A stretch of DNA of 8,773 nt from Pseudomonadota bacterium (lineage in GTDB: Bacteria; Pseudomonadota; Alphaproteobacteria; Rhizobiales; Rhizobiaceae): NCBI GenBank assembly GCA_003242525.1, contig QGUU01000079.1:1-8773 (forward strand), written 5' to 3'. Under the pieces are notes generated by a model. That model was not told the origin of the DNA, did no database searches, and saw only the letters and a program-made list of their open reading frames with translations. This document shows positions 1-8,772 of the stretch, one piece after another. Each line of letters begins with the position of its first letter. Position 1 is the first letter of the stretch. A program made the translations under genes and the position numbers.

Positions 1-1810
<1,810 letters not shown>

Positions 1811-1813
1811 TCC

Positions 1814-2122
1814 TCAGCCCTTCATCATGTTCACGTCTTCGACCGCGATAGAGCCGCGGTTGCGGAAGAATACGACCAGAATGGCAAGCCCGATCGCGGC
1901 TTCGGCTGCAGCGACCGTCAGCACGAACAAGGCAAAGACCTGCCCGACGAGATCGCCGAGCGCTGCGGAGAAGGCGACGAAGTTGATGTTGACCGAGAGC
2001 AGGATCAGTTCGATCGACATCAGGATGACGATGACGTTCTTGCGGTTCAGGAAAATTCCGAACACGCCGAGGGTGAACAGGATCGCCGACACGGTAAGAA
2101 AATGTGCGATGCCGATGGTCAT
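1814..2122 (-). CDS. nuoK: NADH-quinone oxidoreductase subunit K (NuoK)
   Basis: Small three-helix membrane subunit of complex I, related to MrpC, lying between NuoJ and the antiporter-like subunits in the proton-translocating arm. The 102-residue length is normal for the family. Three hydrophobic segments are visible at about residues 4-24, 30-52 and 60-86. The two conserved membrane glutamates are present: E38 in [12 protein letters not shown] and E74 in [12 protein letters not shown], which by family knowledge correspond to E36 and E72 of E. coli and are needed for pumping. Start chosen at 2122: AAGGG at 2131-2135 lies 8 nt upstream, inside the last codons of nuoJ, and the nuoJ stop is 1 nt away (TGA-G-ATG). 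It is followed 3 nt after its own stop by nuoL. Confidence 0.98.
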   Translation of the reverse strand: MTIGIAHFLTVSAILFTLGVFGIFLNRKNVIVILMSIELILLSVNINFVAFSAALGDLVGQVFALFVLTVAAAEAAIGLAILVVFFRNRGSIAVEDVNMMKG

Positions 2123-2123
2123 C

Positions 2124-2744
2124 TCAGATGCCCTTCCCCGTCTCGACCTTCTTGATCTCGATGGCGGTGGCCGGCGTGCGCGCCACCTGCTCCGCGATGG
2201 ACTGCCGCTTGACGTTCGGCTTGTGGCGCAGGGTAAGCACGATGGCCCCGATCATCGCCACAAGCAGGATCAGCCCGGCAATCTGGAAGAAATAAAGATA
2301 GTCCGTGTAGATGACGTCGCCGAGCGCGGCGGTGTTGGATCGCTCCGCCAGATCGGGGATCGGCTGCGCCACCGTGGAAGCGAGCTCGGGTGCAAAGCTG
2401 TAGCCGCCCACCACCACGATCAGCTCTGCGGCCAGGATCAAGCCAACCAGTGCGCCGATCGGCGCATATTGCAGGGCGCCGCTTTTCAGTTCCGCGAAGT
2501 CGACGTCAAGCATCATGACAACGAAGAGGAACAGCACCATGACGGCGCCGACATAGACGATGAGCAGGATCATCGCCAGAAACTCTGCGCCGGTCAGCAG
2601 GAAGAGGCCTGCCGCGTTGAAGAAGGTGAGGATCAGGAAAAGAACCGAATGCACGGGATTGCGCGCCGAAATGACCATAAAGGCCGACGCCACCGCGACA
2701 AAGGCGAATAGGTAGAAAAAGATCGCCCCTAGGCCGTTGAGCAT
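2124..2744 (-). CDS. nuoJ: NADH-quinone oxidoreductase subunit J (NuoJ)
   Basis: Membrane subunit of complex I joining NuoH to NuoK. At 206 residues it is a usual length for alphaproteobacterial NuoJ. Five hydrophobic segments are seen at about residues 5-25, 31-51, 57-79, 92-113 and 149-171, followed by a charged cytoplasmic tail to residue 206. The hallmark third helix, [17 protein letters not shown] at residues 64-80, is intact; in solved complexes this helix can carry a pi-bulge linked to the active/open states. E54 in [10 protein letters not shown] is the conserved glutamate ahead of that helix. The ATG at 2744 follows GGGGA at 2752-2756 with a 7-nt spacer. Unlike its neighbours it is not tightly coupled to the gene upstream: 144 untranslated nt separate it from nuoI. 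Its last codons supply the nuoK ribosome-binding site. Confidence 0.98.
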   Translation of the reverse strand: MLNGLGAIFFYLFAFVAVASAFMVISARNPVHSVLFLILTFFNAAGLFLLTGAEFLAMILLIVYVGAVMVLFLFVVMMLDVDFAELKSGALQYAPIGALVGLILAAELIVVVGGYSFAPELASTVAQPIPDLAERSNTAALGDVIYTDYLYFFQIAGLILLVAMIGAIVLTLRHKPNVKRQSIAEQVARTPATAIEIKKVETGKGI

Positions 2745-2888
2745 GGGTTTGTCCCCAGTTCCTTTCCCGAAGGATCCGGCGCCCGGTGCGCCAGACCCTG
2801 ACCGACTCCGCTCCGCGTCCGGTCACGAAGTCGCGTGTTATTATCCAAGCAATAGCGATACGTCCATGCGTATCGCGCCTGCCCGCCC
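2745..2888 (-). other. nuoI-nuoJ intergenic gap
   Basis: This 144-nt stretch is the longest untranslated interval between complete genes here; other junctions range from a 1-nt overlap to 71 nt. I see no supported gene in it. It contains a perfect 8-bp inverted repeat (separate entry) close to the nuoI stop, and a weaker 5-bp GGCGC/GCGCC pair about 80 nt further downstream towards nuoJ. There is no T-run after either hairpin on the transcribed strand, so an intrinsic terminator is unlikely. A GATAAT-like hexamer follows the first hairpin, but no good -35 box stands at the right distance. RNA processing or stabilisation, an internal promoter, or leftover sequence are all possible. Confidence 0.6.
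2855..2876. repeat. perfect 8-bp inverted repeat (hairpin) after nuoI
   Basis: GCGATACG at 2855-2862 and CGTATCGC at 2869-2876 are perfect reverse complements with a 6-nt loop. The nuoI stop at 2889-2891 lies 12 nt upstream in the direction of transcription. No poly-U tract follows. A processing or mRNA-stability stem-loop, or an operator-like palindrome, would fit; its function is inferred only from position. Confidence 0.6.
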
Positions 2889-3380
2889 TTATCTGTACGG
2901 CGCATCCAGCGCCATGTTACGCGCGATCTCGCGCTCCCACCGATCACCGTTGGCCAAGAGCTTTTCCTTGTCGTAGTAAAGTTCCTCGCGCGTTTCCGTG
3001 GCGAACTCGAAATTCGGCCCCTCCACGATCGCATCGACCGGACAGGCCTCCTGGCAGAAGCCGCAATAAATGCATTTCACCATGTCGATGTCGTAACGAA
3101 CGGTGCGGCGCGTGCCGTCATTGCGGCGAGGCCCTGCCTCGATGGTAATGGCCTGCGCCGGGCAGATCGCCTCGCACAGCTTGCAGGCGATGCAGCGTTC
3201 TTGTCCGTTGGGATAGCGCCGCAATGCGTGCTCGCCGCGAAAGCGCGGGGAAACCGGCCCCTTCTCGTGCGGATAGTTGATCGTCTCCTTGGGCGCGAAA
3301 AACTGGCGCAGCCCGAGAAGATAACCGATGACGATATCCTTGAGCAGCAGGCCCTTGGCAGCTTGTGACAGAGCACCCAT
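2889..3380 (-). CDS. nuoI: NADH-quinone oxidoreductase subunit I (NuoI), two [4Fe-4S] ferredoxin-type
   Basis: Peripheral-arm subunit of complex I that carries clusters N6a and N6b and relays electrons from NuoG towards cluster N2 and quinone. At 163 residues it is the normal alphaproteobacterial length. The N-terminus (about residues 1-30) is an amphipathic, membrane-contacting region. Two CxxCxxCxxxCP motifs are complete: C63, C66, C69, C73 and C103, C106, C109, C113. The start at 3380 overlaps the nuoH stop by one base (TGATG), which indicates translational coupling; a weak GGGA at 3389-3392 precedes it by 8 nt. The same frame is open upstream as far as an ATG at 3638, but that extra stretch lies antiphase inside nuoH, does not resemble NuoI and is excluded. 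A 144-nt gap follows before nuoJ. Confidence 0.98.
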   Translation of the reverse strand: MGALSQAAKGLLLKDIVIGYLLGLRQFFAPKETINYPHEKGPVSPRFRGEHALRRYPNGQERCIACKLCEAICPAQAITIEAGPRRNDGTRRTVRYDIDMVKCIYCGFCQEACPVDAIVEGPNFEFATETREELYYDKEKLLANGDRWEREIARNMALDAPYR

Positions 3381-4426
3381 CAGGCAAGTCCCGTGAACTT
3401 GAGGAATGCGGCGGTAGCCACAACCATGAACAGAGAGATCGGCAGGAAGACCTTCCAGCCAAGACGCATCAACTGATCGTAGCGGTAGCGCGGCAGCACC
3501 GCCTTGGCCATGGAGAAGATGAAAAAGACGAAGCAGACCTTGAGCACGAACCAGACCACGCCCGGCACCCAGGTGAAGGGGGCGATGTCCAGGGGCGGCA
3601 GCCATCCTCCCAGGAACAGAATGGTGGTCAAGGCGCACATCAGCACCACGGCGACATATTCGCCGAGGAAGAACAGCAGGAACGGAGTGGAGGAATATTC
3701 GACCATGTGGCCGGCGACCAGTTCCGATTCGGCCTCCACCAGGTCAAATGGCGGGCGGTTGGTTTCAGCCAAAGCAGAGATCATGAAGATGATGAACATG
3801 GGGAACAGGCCGAGCCAGTGCCAGTCGAGGAAGGTGTTGACCGGTACGCCGAGATGGGTCCCCAGCCCGTCGGCCTGCGACAGCACGATGTCGGACAGGT
3901 TTAGCGAGCCGACCGCAAGCAGCACCGTGACGATGACGAAGCCGATCGAAACCTCGTAAGACACCATCTGCGCTGCAGAACGCAATGCGCCGAGGAACGG
4001 GTACTTCGAGTTCGAAGCCCAGCCGCCCATGATCACGCCATAGACCTCGAGCGAGGAAATGGCGAAGACATAGAGGATGCCGACATTGATGTCGGCTATT
4101 GCCCAGTTTTCGCTAACCGGGATGACAGCCCAGGCTGCGATGGCAAGAACCGCGGAAACCAGCGGCGCGAGCAGGAAAACGCCCTTGTTTGCGCCAGACG
4201 GAATGATTGGCTCCTTGAAGACGAACTTGAACAGGTCCGCGAAGGCCTGCAGCGTGCCCCACGGGCCAACCACATTCGGGCCGCGGCGCAGTTGAACGGC
4301 AGCCCAGATCTTGCGGTCCGCGTAGAGGATGTAGGCCACGAAGATCAGGAGCACGACGATCAGCGCGACCGATTTGATCAAAATGATCAGGGCCGGCAGA
4401 ACGTAGAAGGAGAAGAAACTATCCAT
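3380..4426 (-). CDS. nuoH: NADH-quinone oxidoreductase subunit H (NuoH)
   Basis: Membrane subunit (mitochondrial ND1 homologue) forming the quinone entry chamber and the hinge between the peripheral and membrane arms of complex I. The 348 residues and roughly eight or nine hydrophobic helices fit the family. Signature segments: [20 protein letters not shown] at about residues 36-55, [20 protein letters not shown] ending near Y157 and followed by E158, the acidic loop [20 protein letters not shown] at about residues 220-239 (E221, D228, E231, E233, E235) and [15 protein letters not shown] at about 311-325. The acidic loop and E158 belong to the charge pathway linking quinone reduction to pumping. 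The start is 7 nt after the nuoG stop; GGAG in the last codons of nuoG serves as the likely Shine-Dalgarno, with a rather long 10-nt spacer. It overlaps nuoI by one base. Confidence 0.98.
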   Translation of the reverse strand: MDSFFSFYVLPALIILIKSVALIVVLLIFVAYILYADRKIWAAVQLRRGPNVVGPWGTLQAFADLFKFVFKEPIIPSGANKGVFLLAPLVSAVLAIAAWAVIPVSENWAIADINVGILYVFAISSLEVYGVIMGGWASNSKYPFLGALRSAAQMVSYEVSIGFVIVTVLLAVGSLNLSDIVLSQADGLGTHLGVPVNTFLDWHWLGLFPMFIIFMISALAETNRPPFDLVEAESELVAGHMVEYSSTPFLLFFLGEYVAVVLMCALTTILFLGGWLPPLDIAPFTWVPGVVWFVLKVCFVFFIFSMAKAVLPRYRYDQLMRLGWKVFLPISLFMVVATAAFLKFTGLA

Positions 4427-4433
4427 GGTCGCC

Positions 4434-6515
4434 CTACTCCGCCGCCTGTCGGAAGCCGTTTCTGGCCAGCGCCGAGCATTCAGCCATCACGGCCGAGGCC
4501 CGCGCAATCGGGTTGGTGAGATAGAAATCCGTCACCGGCGAGGTGAAAACCCCCTTGCCAAGCCGGCCGCCCAGCTTCGCCGCCCTCGCGACGTCATCAG
4601 GGCTCCCGGCTTCGATCCGGTCGATGCGGGCCAGATGCGGATATTCGGCGTATAGCTTCGCACGCAGCTGCGCCAGCGAGTCAAAGGGTAGACGCTTGCC
4701 CAGCACGTCGGACAACGCCCGAAGGATCGCCCAGTCCTCGCGGGCATCGCCCGGCGCGAAGCCGGCGCGGTTCGTCATCTGCACGCGGCCTTCCGTGTTG
4801 ACGTAGGTGCCGGATTTCTCCGTATAGGTCGAGGCGGGCAGAATGACATTCGCCCTGTGCGCGCCGGCATCGCCATGAGTGCCGATATAAACCACAAAAG
4901 CGCCGCCGGTCCTGGTCATGTCGAGTTCATCGGCGCCCAAAAGGAACAGCACGTCGCTGTCGCCAAGCATGCCGGCGACATCCTTGCCGCCCTCGCCGGG
5001 AACGAAGCCGATATCCAGCCCGCCGACCCGTGCCGCGGCCGTGTGCAGCACCGAAAAGCCGTTCCATTCCGGCGTGACGGCGCCCACGGCCAGGGCAAGC
5101 TTCGCAGCCTGGCCTAGCACGGCCTTGCCATCCTGACGCAGGAGCGCACCCTGCCCTACGATAATGAGCGGCTTTGCTGCTCTCTTAAGGCTCTGGAAGA
5201 ACTTGCCGTTGCCTTCTGCCAGGTCCTTCAGCGTCTCAGGACCAGCGCCAAGCTGCTCGTATTCGTAGCGCAGGTCTCCAACCTCGCCGATGACGCCGAT
5301 GGGCAGCGGCCCCATACGATAGCGCTTGCGGATGCGAGCGTTGAGAACCGACGCCTCGAAGCGCGGATTGGAGCCAACAATCAGGATCGCGTCAGCTTCT
5401 TCAATGCCTTCGATCGTTGCATTGAATATATAGCTGCCGCGCCCAAGCGAAGGATCGAGCGCCGCCCCGTCCTGCCGGCAGTCGAGATTCGGCGAGCCGA
5501 GCGCCTGCATCAGAAGCTTGAGGGCGTACATTTCCTCGACCGCAGCGAGATCGCCGGCAATGGCGCCAATCCTCTCCGGTGCGGTCTTGTCGATAGCCTC
5601 CTTGATGGCTGCAAAGGCTTCGTTCCAGGTGGCGGGCGTCAACTTGCCATCCTTGCGGACATAAGGCCGATCCAGACGCTGCGTGCGCAACCCGTCCCAG
5701 ATGTAGCGGGTCTTGTCCGAGATCCACTCCTCGTTCACTTCGTCATTGATGCGCGGCAGAATGCGCATCACTTCGCGGCCGCGGGTGTCCACGCGGATTG
5801 CCGAACCGACAGCGTCCATGACGTCGATGGATTCGGTCTTGTTCAACTCCCAGGGCCGGGCGGTAAAGGCGAACGGTTTCGATGTCAGGGCGCCGACCGG
5901 GCAGAGGTCCACGACATTGCCCTGCAACTCGGAGGTCATGGCCTGTTCGAGATAGGTGGTGATTTCGGCATCCTCGCCCCGGCCGATAAGGCCGAGTTCG
6001 GAAATGCCGGCGACCTCCGTTGTGAAACGGATGCAACGCGTGCAGTGGATGCAACGGTTCATCACCGTCTTGACCAGCGGGCCGATATACTTGTCCTCGA
6101 CCGCGCGCTTGTTTTCCTTGAAACGCGACGAATCGACACCGAAGGCCATAGCCTGGTCCTGCAGGTCGCACTCGCCACCCTGGTCGCAGATCGGGCAGTC
6201 CAGCGGATGGTTGATGAGGAGAAATTCCATCACGCCTTCGCGGGCCTTCTTGACCATTGGCGTGTTGGTGAACACTTCCGGCGGCTCGCCATTGGGGCCG
6301 GGGCGCAGGTCGCGCACGCCCATGGCGCAGGACGCCTGGGGCTTGGGAGGTCCGCCCTTCACCTCGACCAGACACATGCGGCAATTGCCTGCAATCGACA
6401 GCCGCTCGTGGAAGCAGAAGCGCGGCACTTCGGCACCAGCCGCCTCCGCCGCCTGCAGCAGCGTGTAGTGGTCGGGTACCTCTATCTCTTTCCCGTCGAC
6501 CTTGAGCTTCGCCAT
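4434..6515 (-). CDS. nuoG: NADH-quinone oxidoreductase subunit G (NuoG), iron-sulfur subunit
   Basis: The largest peripheral-arm subunit of complex I, an electron-relay protein with a ferredoxin-like N-terminus and a molybdopterin-oxidoreductase-like C-terminal domain that no longer binds a metal cofactor. Its 693 residues are usual for alphaproteobacteria. Cluster ligands are all present: N1b [2Fe-2S] C34, C45, C48, C63; N5 H103, C107, C110, C116 (His/Cys ligation); N4 C155, C158, C161, C205. The region from about residue 228, [20 protein letters not shown], lacks cysteines, so the extra N7 cluster found in some bacteria is absent, as in mitochondria. The start at 6515 gives the standard [11 protein letters not shown]-terminus. 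AGGG at 6527-6530 is 11 nt upstream, with a small inverted repeat between it and the start. It ends in QAAE, the same tail as NuoF, and nuoH begins 7 nt later. Confidence 0.98.
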   Translation of the reverse strand: MAKLKVDGKEIEVPDHYTLLQAAEAAGAEVPRFCFHERLSIAGNCRMCLVEVKGGPPKPQASCAMGVRDLRPGPNGEPPEVFTNTPMVKKAREGVMEFLLINHPLDCPICDQGGECDLQDQAMAFGVDSSRFKENKRAVEDKYIGPLVKTVMNRCIHCTRCIRFTTEVAGISELGLIGRGEDAEITTYLEQAMTSELQGNVVDLCPVGALTSKPFAFTARPWELNKTESIDVMDAVGSAIRVDTRGREVMRILPRINDEVNEEWISDKTRYIWDGLRTQRLDRPYVRKDGKLTPATWNEAFAAIKEAIDKTAPERIGAIAGDLAAVEEMYALKLLMQALGSPNLDCRQDGAALDPSLGRGSYIFNATIEGIEEADAILIVGSNPRFEASVLNARIRKRYRMGPLPIGVIGEVGDLRYEYEQLGAGPETLKDLAEGNGKFFQSLKRAAKPLIIVGQGALLRQDGKAVLGQAAKLALAVGAVTPEWNGFSVLHTAAARVGGLDIGFVPGEGGKDVAGMLGDSDVLFLLGADELDMTRTGGAFVVYIGTHGDAGAHRANVILPASTYTEKSGTYVNTEGRVQMTNRAGFAPGDAREDWAILRALSDVLGKRLPFDSLAQLRAKLYAEYPHLARIDRIEAGSPDDVARAAKLGGRLGKGVFTSPVTDFYLTNPIARASAVMAECSALARNGFRQAAE

Positions 6516-6526
6516 TCGCTTCGAAT
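6514..6526. repeat. 5-bp inverted repeat between nuoG Shine-Dalgarno and start codon
   Basis: ATTCG at 6514-6518 and CGAAT at 6522-6526 are perfect complements around a 3-nt loop. In the transcript this small stem would lie directly after the AGGG (6527-6530) and would include the first two bases of the nuoG AUG. Folding would shorten the otherwise long 11-nt spacer or hide the start. A stem this short could arise by chance. Confidence 0.35.
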
Positions 6527-6552
6527 CCCTGCGGAAACCCGCACCTTGCTTG

Positions 6553-6578
6553 CCGGGCGATGCCGAGGCCGCGCCCGG
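6553..6578. repeat. 7-bp GC-rich inverted repeat upstream of nuoG
   Basis: CCGGGCG at 6553-6559 and CGCCCGG at 6572-6578 are perfect complements with a 12-nt loop. The repeat lies in the 71-nt gap between the helix-hairpin-helix gene and nuoG. No T-run follows on the transcribed strand, so it is not a standard terminator. It could be a processing or attenuation hairpin inside the operon mRNA. The rest of the gap shows only the small stem next to the nuoG start. Confidence 0.5.
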
Positions 6579-6586
6579 TTGTCAAC

Positions 6587-7219
6587 TCATTGTTGTGTTT
6601 TGGTCTCTGCCAGTGCGGCCGCCTGTTCCAACCAGCGGTCACGTACGACACGGTTCTTGAAGCCGAGATAGTCTTCTATCCAGGCTATTTCCTCCACCCT
6701 CCAGCCGGCGATCTGGTCGTAGGTCCAGATCCCCAGACCGTTCAGCACCTGCTCCAGCTTCGGCCCGATTCCGGAAATCGCCTTGAGATCGTCCGGCCTA
6801 TCCGGCCGCTCGATCGCCTTGGGAGGACGAAAATCCTCCGGCATCAGCTGTGCTTCCTTGCCCCAACCTTCCGCGCCCGACGAATCGAAGGAATGCGGCG
6901 CCGGCGTTCCTGGCTTTGCACAAGCCTTGCTGCCTCTGGCCGACGCCAGCCCGCCCTGATCCGCTCCGGGGCCCACTATCCGCCCAGTCTCCTTCGAGAG
7001 GCCGTTTCCCTTCCCCCAAGCGGCGGCGTCGAAGGGCTGGAACAGGCGCTGCGAGAGGTCCGCAGCGCCTACGAGCGCTCCCATCCAGGCTCCCCACATC
7101 TGGCCAACCAGACCTACGCCAAGCGCCGACATGGCTGCCGCGCCGGCAAGCGGCGGCACCATGAGATTGGCCGCGCTGGCCATCTCCCGGGGCATCCTGA
7201 TGTCGCCATTGCCTTTCAT
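6587..7219 (-). CDS. helix-hairpin-helix domain protein encoded within the nuo operon
   Basis: A 210-residue protein that is not one of the fourteen standard complex I subunits. Three parts are visible. Residues about 18-54 are rich in Ala, Gly and Met and hydrophobic (MVPPLAGAAAM, VGLVGQMWGAWMGALVGAAD), which suits one membrane helix or a hairpin. Residues about 60-140 are a low-complexity Gly/Pro/Ser linker. Residues about 142-200 form a helix-hairpin-helix-type domain (DDLKAISGIGPKLEQVLNGL, then IWTYDQIAGW, IAWIEDYLGF and VVRDRWLEQA). From memory, rhizobial NuoE proteins carry a similar C-terminal extension, and related genes between nuoF and nuoG are often labelled NADH-ubiquinone dehydrogenase. 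There are no cluster-binding cysteine motifs (single Cys, C100). The start at 7219 is 3 nt after the nuoF stop, with GGAG 6 nt upstream inside the end of nuoF; Met9 or Met13 are alternatives. An accessory subunit or assembly role is inferred from context alone. Confidence 0.88.
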   Translation of the reverse strand: MKGNGDIRMPREMASAANLMVPPLAGAAAMSALGVGLVGQMWGAWMGALVGAADLSQRLFQPFDAAAWGKGNGLSKETGRIVGPGADQGGLASARGSKACAKPGTPAPHSFDSSGAEGWGKEAQLMPEDFRPPKAIERPDRPDDLKAISGIGPKLEQVLNGLGIWTYDQIAGWRVEEIAWIEDYLGFKNRVVRDRWLEQAAALAETKTQQ

Positions 7220-7222
7220 ACC

Positions 7223-8527
7223 TTACTCCGCCGCCTGCAGCACCGGCTGGGACCGATGTGAGTTGCGGGTGAACTCGTCGATACGCCGCTCTATCTCCGG
7301 CCGGAAATTGCGGATAAGGCCCTGGATCGGCCAGGCGGCCGCGTCTCCCAGCGCACAGATCGTATGTCCCTCGACCTGCTTGGTAACATCGAGCAGCATG
7401 TCGATCTCGCGCTTGTGCGCCTCTCCTCGCACCAGCCTTTCCATGACACGCCACATCCAGCCGGTTCCCTCGCGACAGGGCGTGCACTGGCCGCAGCTCT
7501 CGTGCTTGAAGAAGTAGGACAGTCGCGCAATCGCCTTAACGATGTCCGTCGACTTGTCCATGATGATCATGGCACCCGTGCCGAACGACGATTTCAGTTC
7601 GCGCATGCCGTCAAAATCCATCGGAGCGTTGAGAATGTCCTCGCCCTTCACCACTGGGCAAGAGGCCCCGCCGGGAATAACCGCCAGCAGATTGTCCCAG
7701 CCGCCGCGCACGCCATGGCCGTGCTTTTCGACGATTTCGCGGAAGGTGATGCCCATCGCCTCTTCAACCACGCAGGGCGTGTTGACGTGGCCGACCAGCA
7801 TGAACAGCTTGGTGCCGACATTGTTCGGCCTGCCGATGGAAGAAAACCACGCAGCACCCCGGCGCAGTATCGTGGGCGCCACCGCGATGGACTCCACATT
7901 GTTGACCGTGGTCGGACAGCCATAGAGGCCGACATTGGCGGGGAACGGAGGCTTCAGGCGCGGCTGGCCTTTCTTGCCTTCGAGGCTCTCGAGCAGGGCC
8001 GTCTCCTCGCCGCAGATATAGGCGCCTGCGCCGTGGTGGACATAGATATCGAAATCGTAGCCGTTCTTGTTGTTCTTGCCGATCAGCTTCGCATCATAGG
8101 CCTCATCGATCGCGCGCTGCAGGGCCTCGCGCTCGCGGACGAACTCGCCGCGCACGTAGATATAGGCCGCCACGGCCCCCATGGCGAAACCGGCCACAAG
8201 GCACCCCTCCACCAACGTGTGGGGATCATGGCGCAATATGTCGCGATCCTTGCAGGTTCCGGGCTCCGATTCGTCGGCATTGACGACGAGATAGCTCGGG
8301 CGCCCGTCACTCTGCTTGGGCATGAAGGACCACTTCAGGCCGGTCGGGAAACCCGCCCCGCCGCGGCCGCGCAGGCCGGAGGCCTTCATCTCGTTGATGA
8401 TCCAGTCGCGCCCCTTGTCGATCAGGCCCTTGGTATTGTCCCAGATGCCGCGCGACATGGCGCCCTGCAACGACTTGTCGAAGCGGCCGTAAATGTTGGT
8501 GAAGATGCGGTCCTTGTCCTGAAGCAT
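7223..8527 (-). CDS. nuoF: NADH-quinone oxidoreductase subunit F (NuoF), NADH/FMN-binding
   Basis: The catalytic entry subunit of complex I: it binds NADH and FMN and passes electrons to cluster N3 [4Fe-4S]. With the start at 8527 it has 434 residues, the family norm. Visible motifs: the glycine-rich nucleotide loop [16 protein letters not shown] at residues 51-66, [14 protein letters not shown] at 83-96, [19 protein letters not shown] at 167-184 (FMN/NADH pocket), and the N3 ligands C345, C348, C351 in [13 protein letters not shown] with the distant C391 in [11 protein letters not shown]. The frame is open upstream to an ATG at 8713, but those 62 residues are Arg-rich, unlike NuoF, and overlap another gene. 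The ATG at 8527 follows GAGAGGAAAG and yields the typical [15 protein letters not shown]-terminus. The usual upstream neighbour nuoE is not directly adjacent; a different gene ends 8 nt before. The C-terminal tail is QAAE. Confidence 0.98.
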   Translation of the reverse strand: MLQDKDRIFTNIYGRFDKSLQGAMSRGIWDNTKGLIDKGRDWIINEMKASGLRGRGGAGFPTGLKWSFMPKQSDGRPSYLVVNADESEPGTCKDRDILRHDPHTLVEGCLVAGFAMGAVAAYIYVRGEFVREREALQRAIDEAYDAKLIGKNNKNGYDFDIYVHHGAGAYICGEETALLESLEGKKGQPRLKPPFPANVGLYGCPTTVNNVESIAVAPTILRRGAAWFSSIGRPNNVGTKLFMLVGHVNTPCVVEEAMGITFREIVEKHGHGVRGGWDNLLAVIPGGASCPVVKGEDILNAPMDFDGMRELKSSFGTGAMIIMDKSTDIVKAIARLSYFFKHESCGQCTPCREGTGWMWRVMERLVRGEAHKREIDMLLDVTKQVEGHTICALGDAAAWPIQGLIRNFRPEIERRIDEFTRNSHRSQPVLQAAE

Positions 8528-8531
8528 CTTT

Positions 8532-8537
8532 CCTCTC
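8532..8537 (-). promoter_or_regulatory. nuoF ribosome-binding site (decides start)
   Basis: GAGAGG lies 4 nt before the ATG at 8527 and overlaps the TGA of the preceding gene. Together with the family-standard N-terminus it supports 8527 over the longer open frame beginning at 8713. Confidence 0.75.
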
Positions 8538-8772
8538 AAACCCGGTTGGAGTCGGAAAGCAGCACCTTCTGCTCTCCCTGGCCCGTGGTCCTGACATCGG
8601 CGAGCAGATCGCCGCCTTGCGGCGCGTCCGCGATGATCCATTGCACGCGGGTATAGACATACCAGTCTCCCGCCGGCACGCCCGCAAACTGGAAGTTGCC
8701 CTGCGCATCGCACTGCGTGCGCCGAACGACCTCAGCGAAACGAGGGTCAGCCGTATCGCTGTAGAAGGTCTG
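8536..8772 (-). CDS. C-terminal part of a carboxypeptidase-regulatory-like domain protein (5' end outside window)
   Basis: The last 78 codons of a gene that enters from the right edge and stops with TGA at 8536-8538, 8 nt before nuoF. The visible protein has a [20 protein letters not shown] stretch (residues 21-40 of the fragment), with the D-x-x-G-x-F-x-F-x-x-(V/L)PAG-x-(W/Y) pattern typical of carboxypeptidase-regulatory-like or transthyretin-like beta-sandwich domains, then [14 protein letters not shown] and a second strand-rich piece ending VLLSDSNRV. By family knowledge such domains are usually in exported proteins or lipoproteins, but the N-terminus, and so any signal peptide, is outside the window. 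It does not resemble NuoE or any standard complex I subunit. Its stop overlaps the nuoF ribosome-binding site, so it is probably co-transcribed with nuoF. The frame is the only one of the three minus-strand frames here giving a coherent domain. Its function is not known to me. Confidence 0.75.
   Translation of the reverse strand, partial: QTFYSDTADPRFAEVVRRTQCDAQGNFQFAGVPAGDWYVYTRVQWIIADAPQGGDLLADVRTTGQGEQKVLLSDSNRV

Noticed and set aside
1827..2711. Plus-strand open frame of 294 codons opposite nuoK and nuoJ
   Set aside because: It is a shadow of two well-supported membrane genes; the Arg/His/Asp/Glu-rich composition is a mirror of hydrophobic codons.
2840..2855. GATAAT-like -10 box upstream of nuoJ
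   Set aside because: No convincing -35 element at 16-18 bp spacing was found, so an internal promoter cannot be called from sequence alone.
2842..2868. Eight-codon mini-ORF (MDVSLLLG) starting in the loop of the nuoI-nuoJ hairpin, a possible leader peptide
   Set aside because: It has no well-placed Shine-Dalgarno, no run of regulatory codons and no terminator/antiterminator pair; a short chance frame is the simpler reading.
2855..2876. Intrinsic terminator after nuoI
   Set aside because: The hairpin is not followed by a T-run on the transcribed strand, and the operon continues with essential subunits downstream.
3381..3638. Possible 86-residue N-terminal extension of NuoI from an ATG at 3638
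   Set aside because: It is out of frame inside nuoH and unlike NuoI. The start at 3380 gives the family length and a TGATG junction.
7364..8656. Plus-strand open frame of 430 codons opposite nuoF
   Set aside because: It lies almost wholly antisense to an intact, motif-rich nuoF. Long open antisense frames are expected at this GC content, and the translation shows no recognisable domain.
8528..8713. Possible 62-residue N-terminal extension of NuoF from an ATG at 8713
   Set aside because: The extension is Arg-rich shadow sequence of the upstream gene. The internal ATG has a ribosome-binding site and the standard N-terminus.
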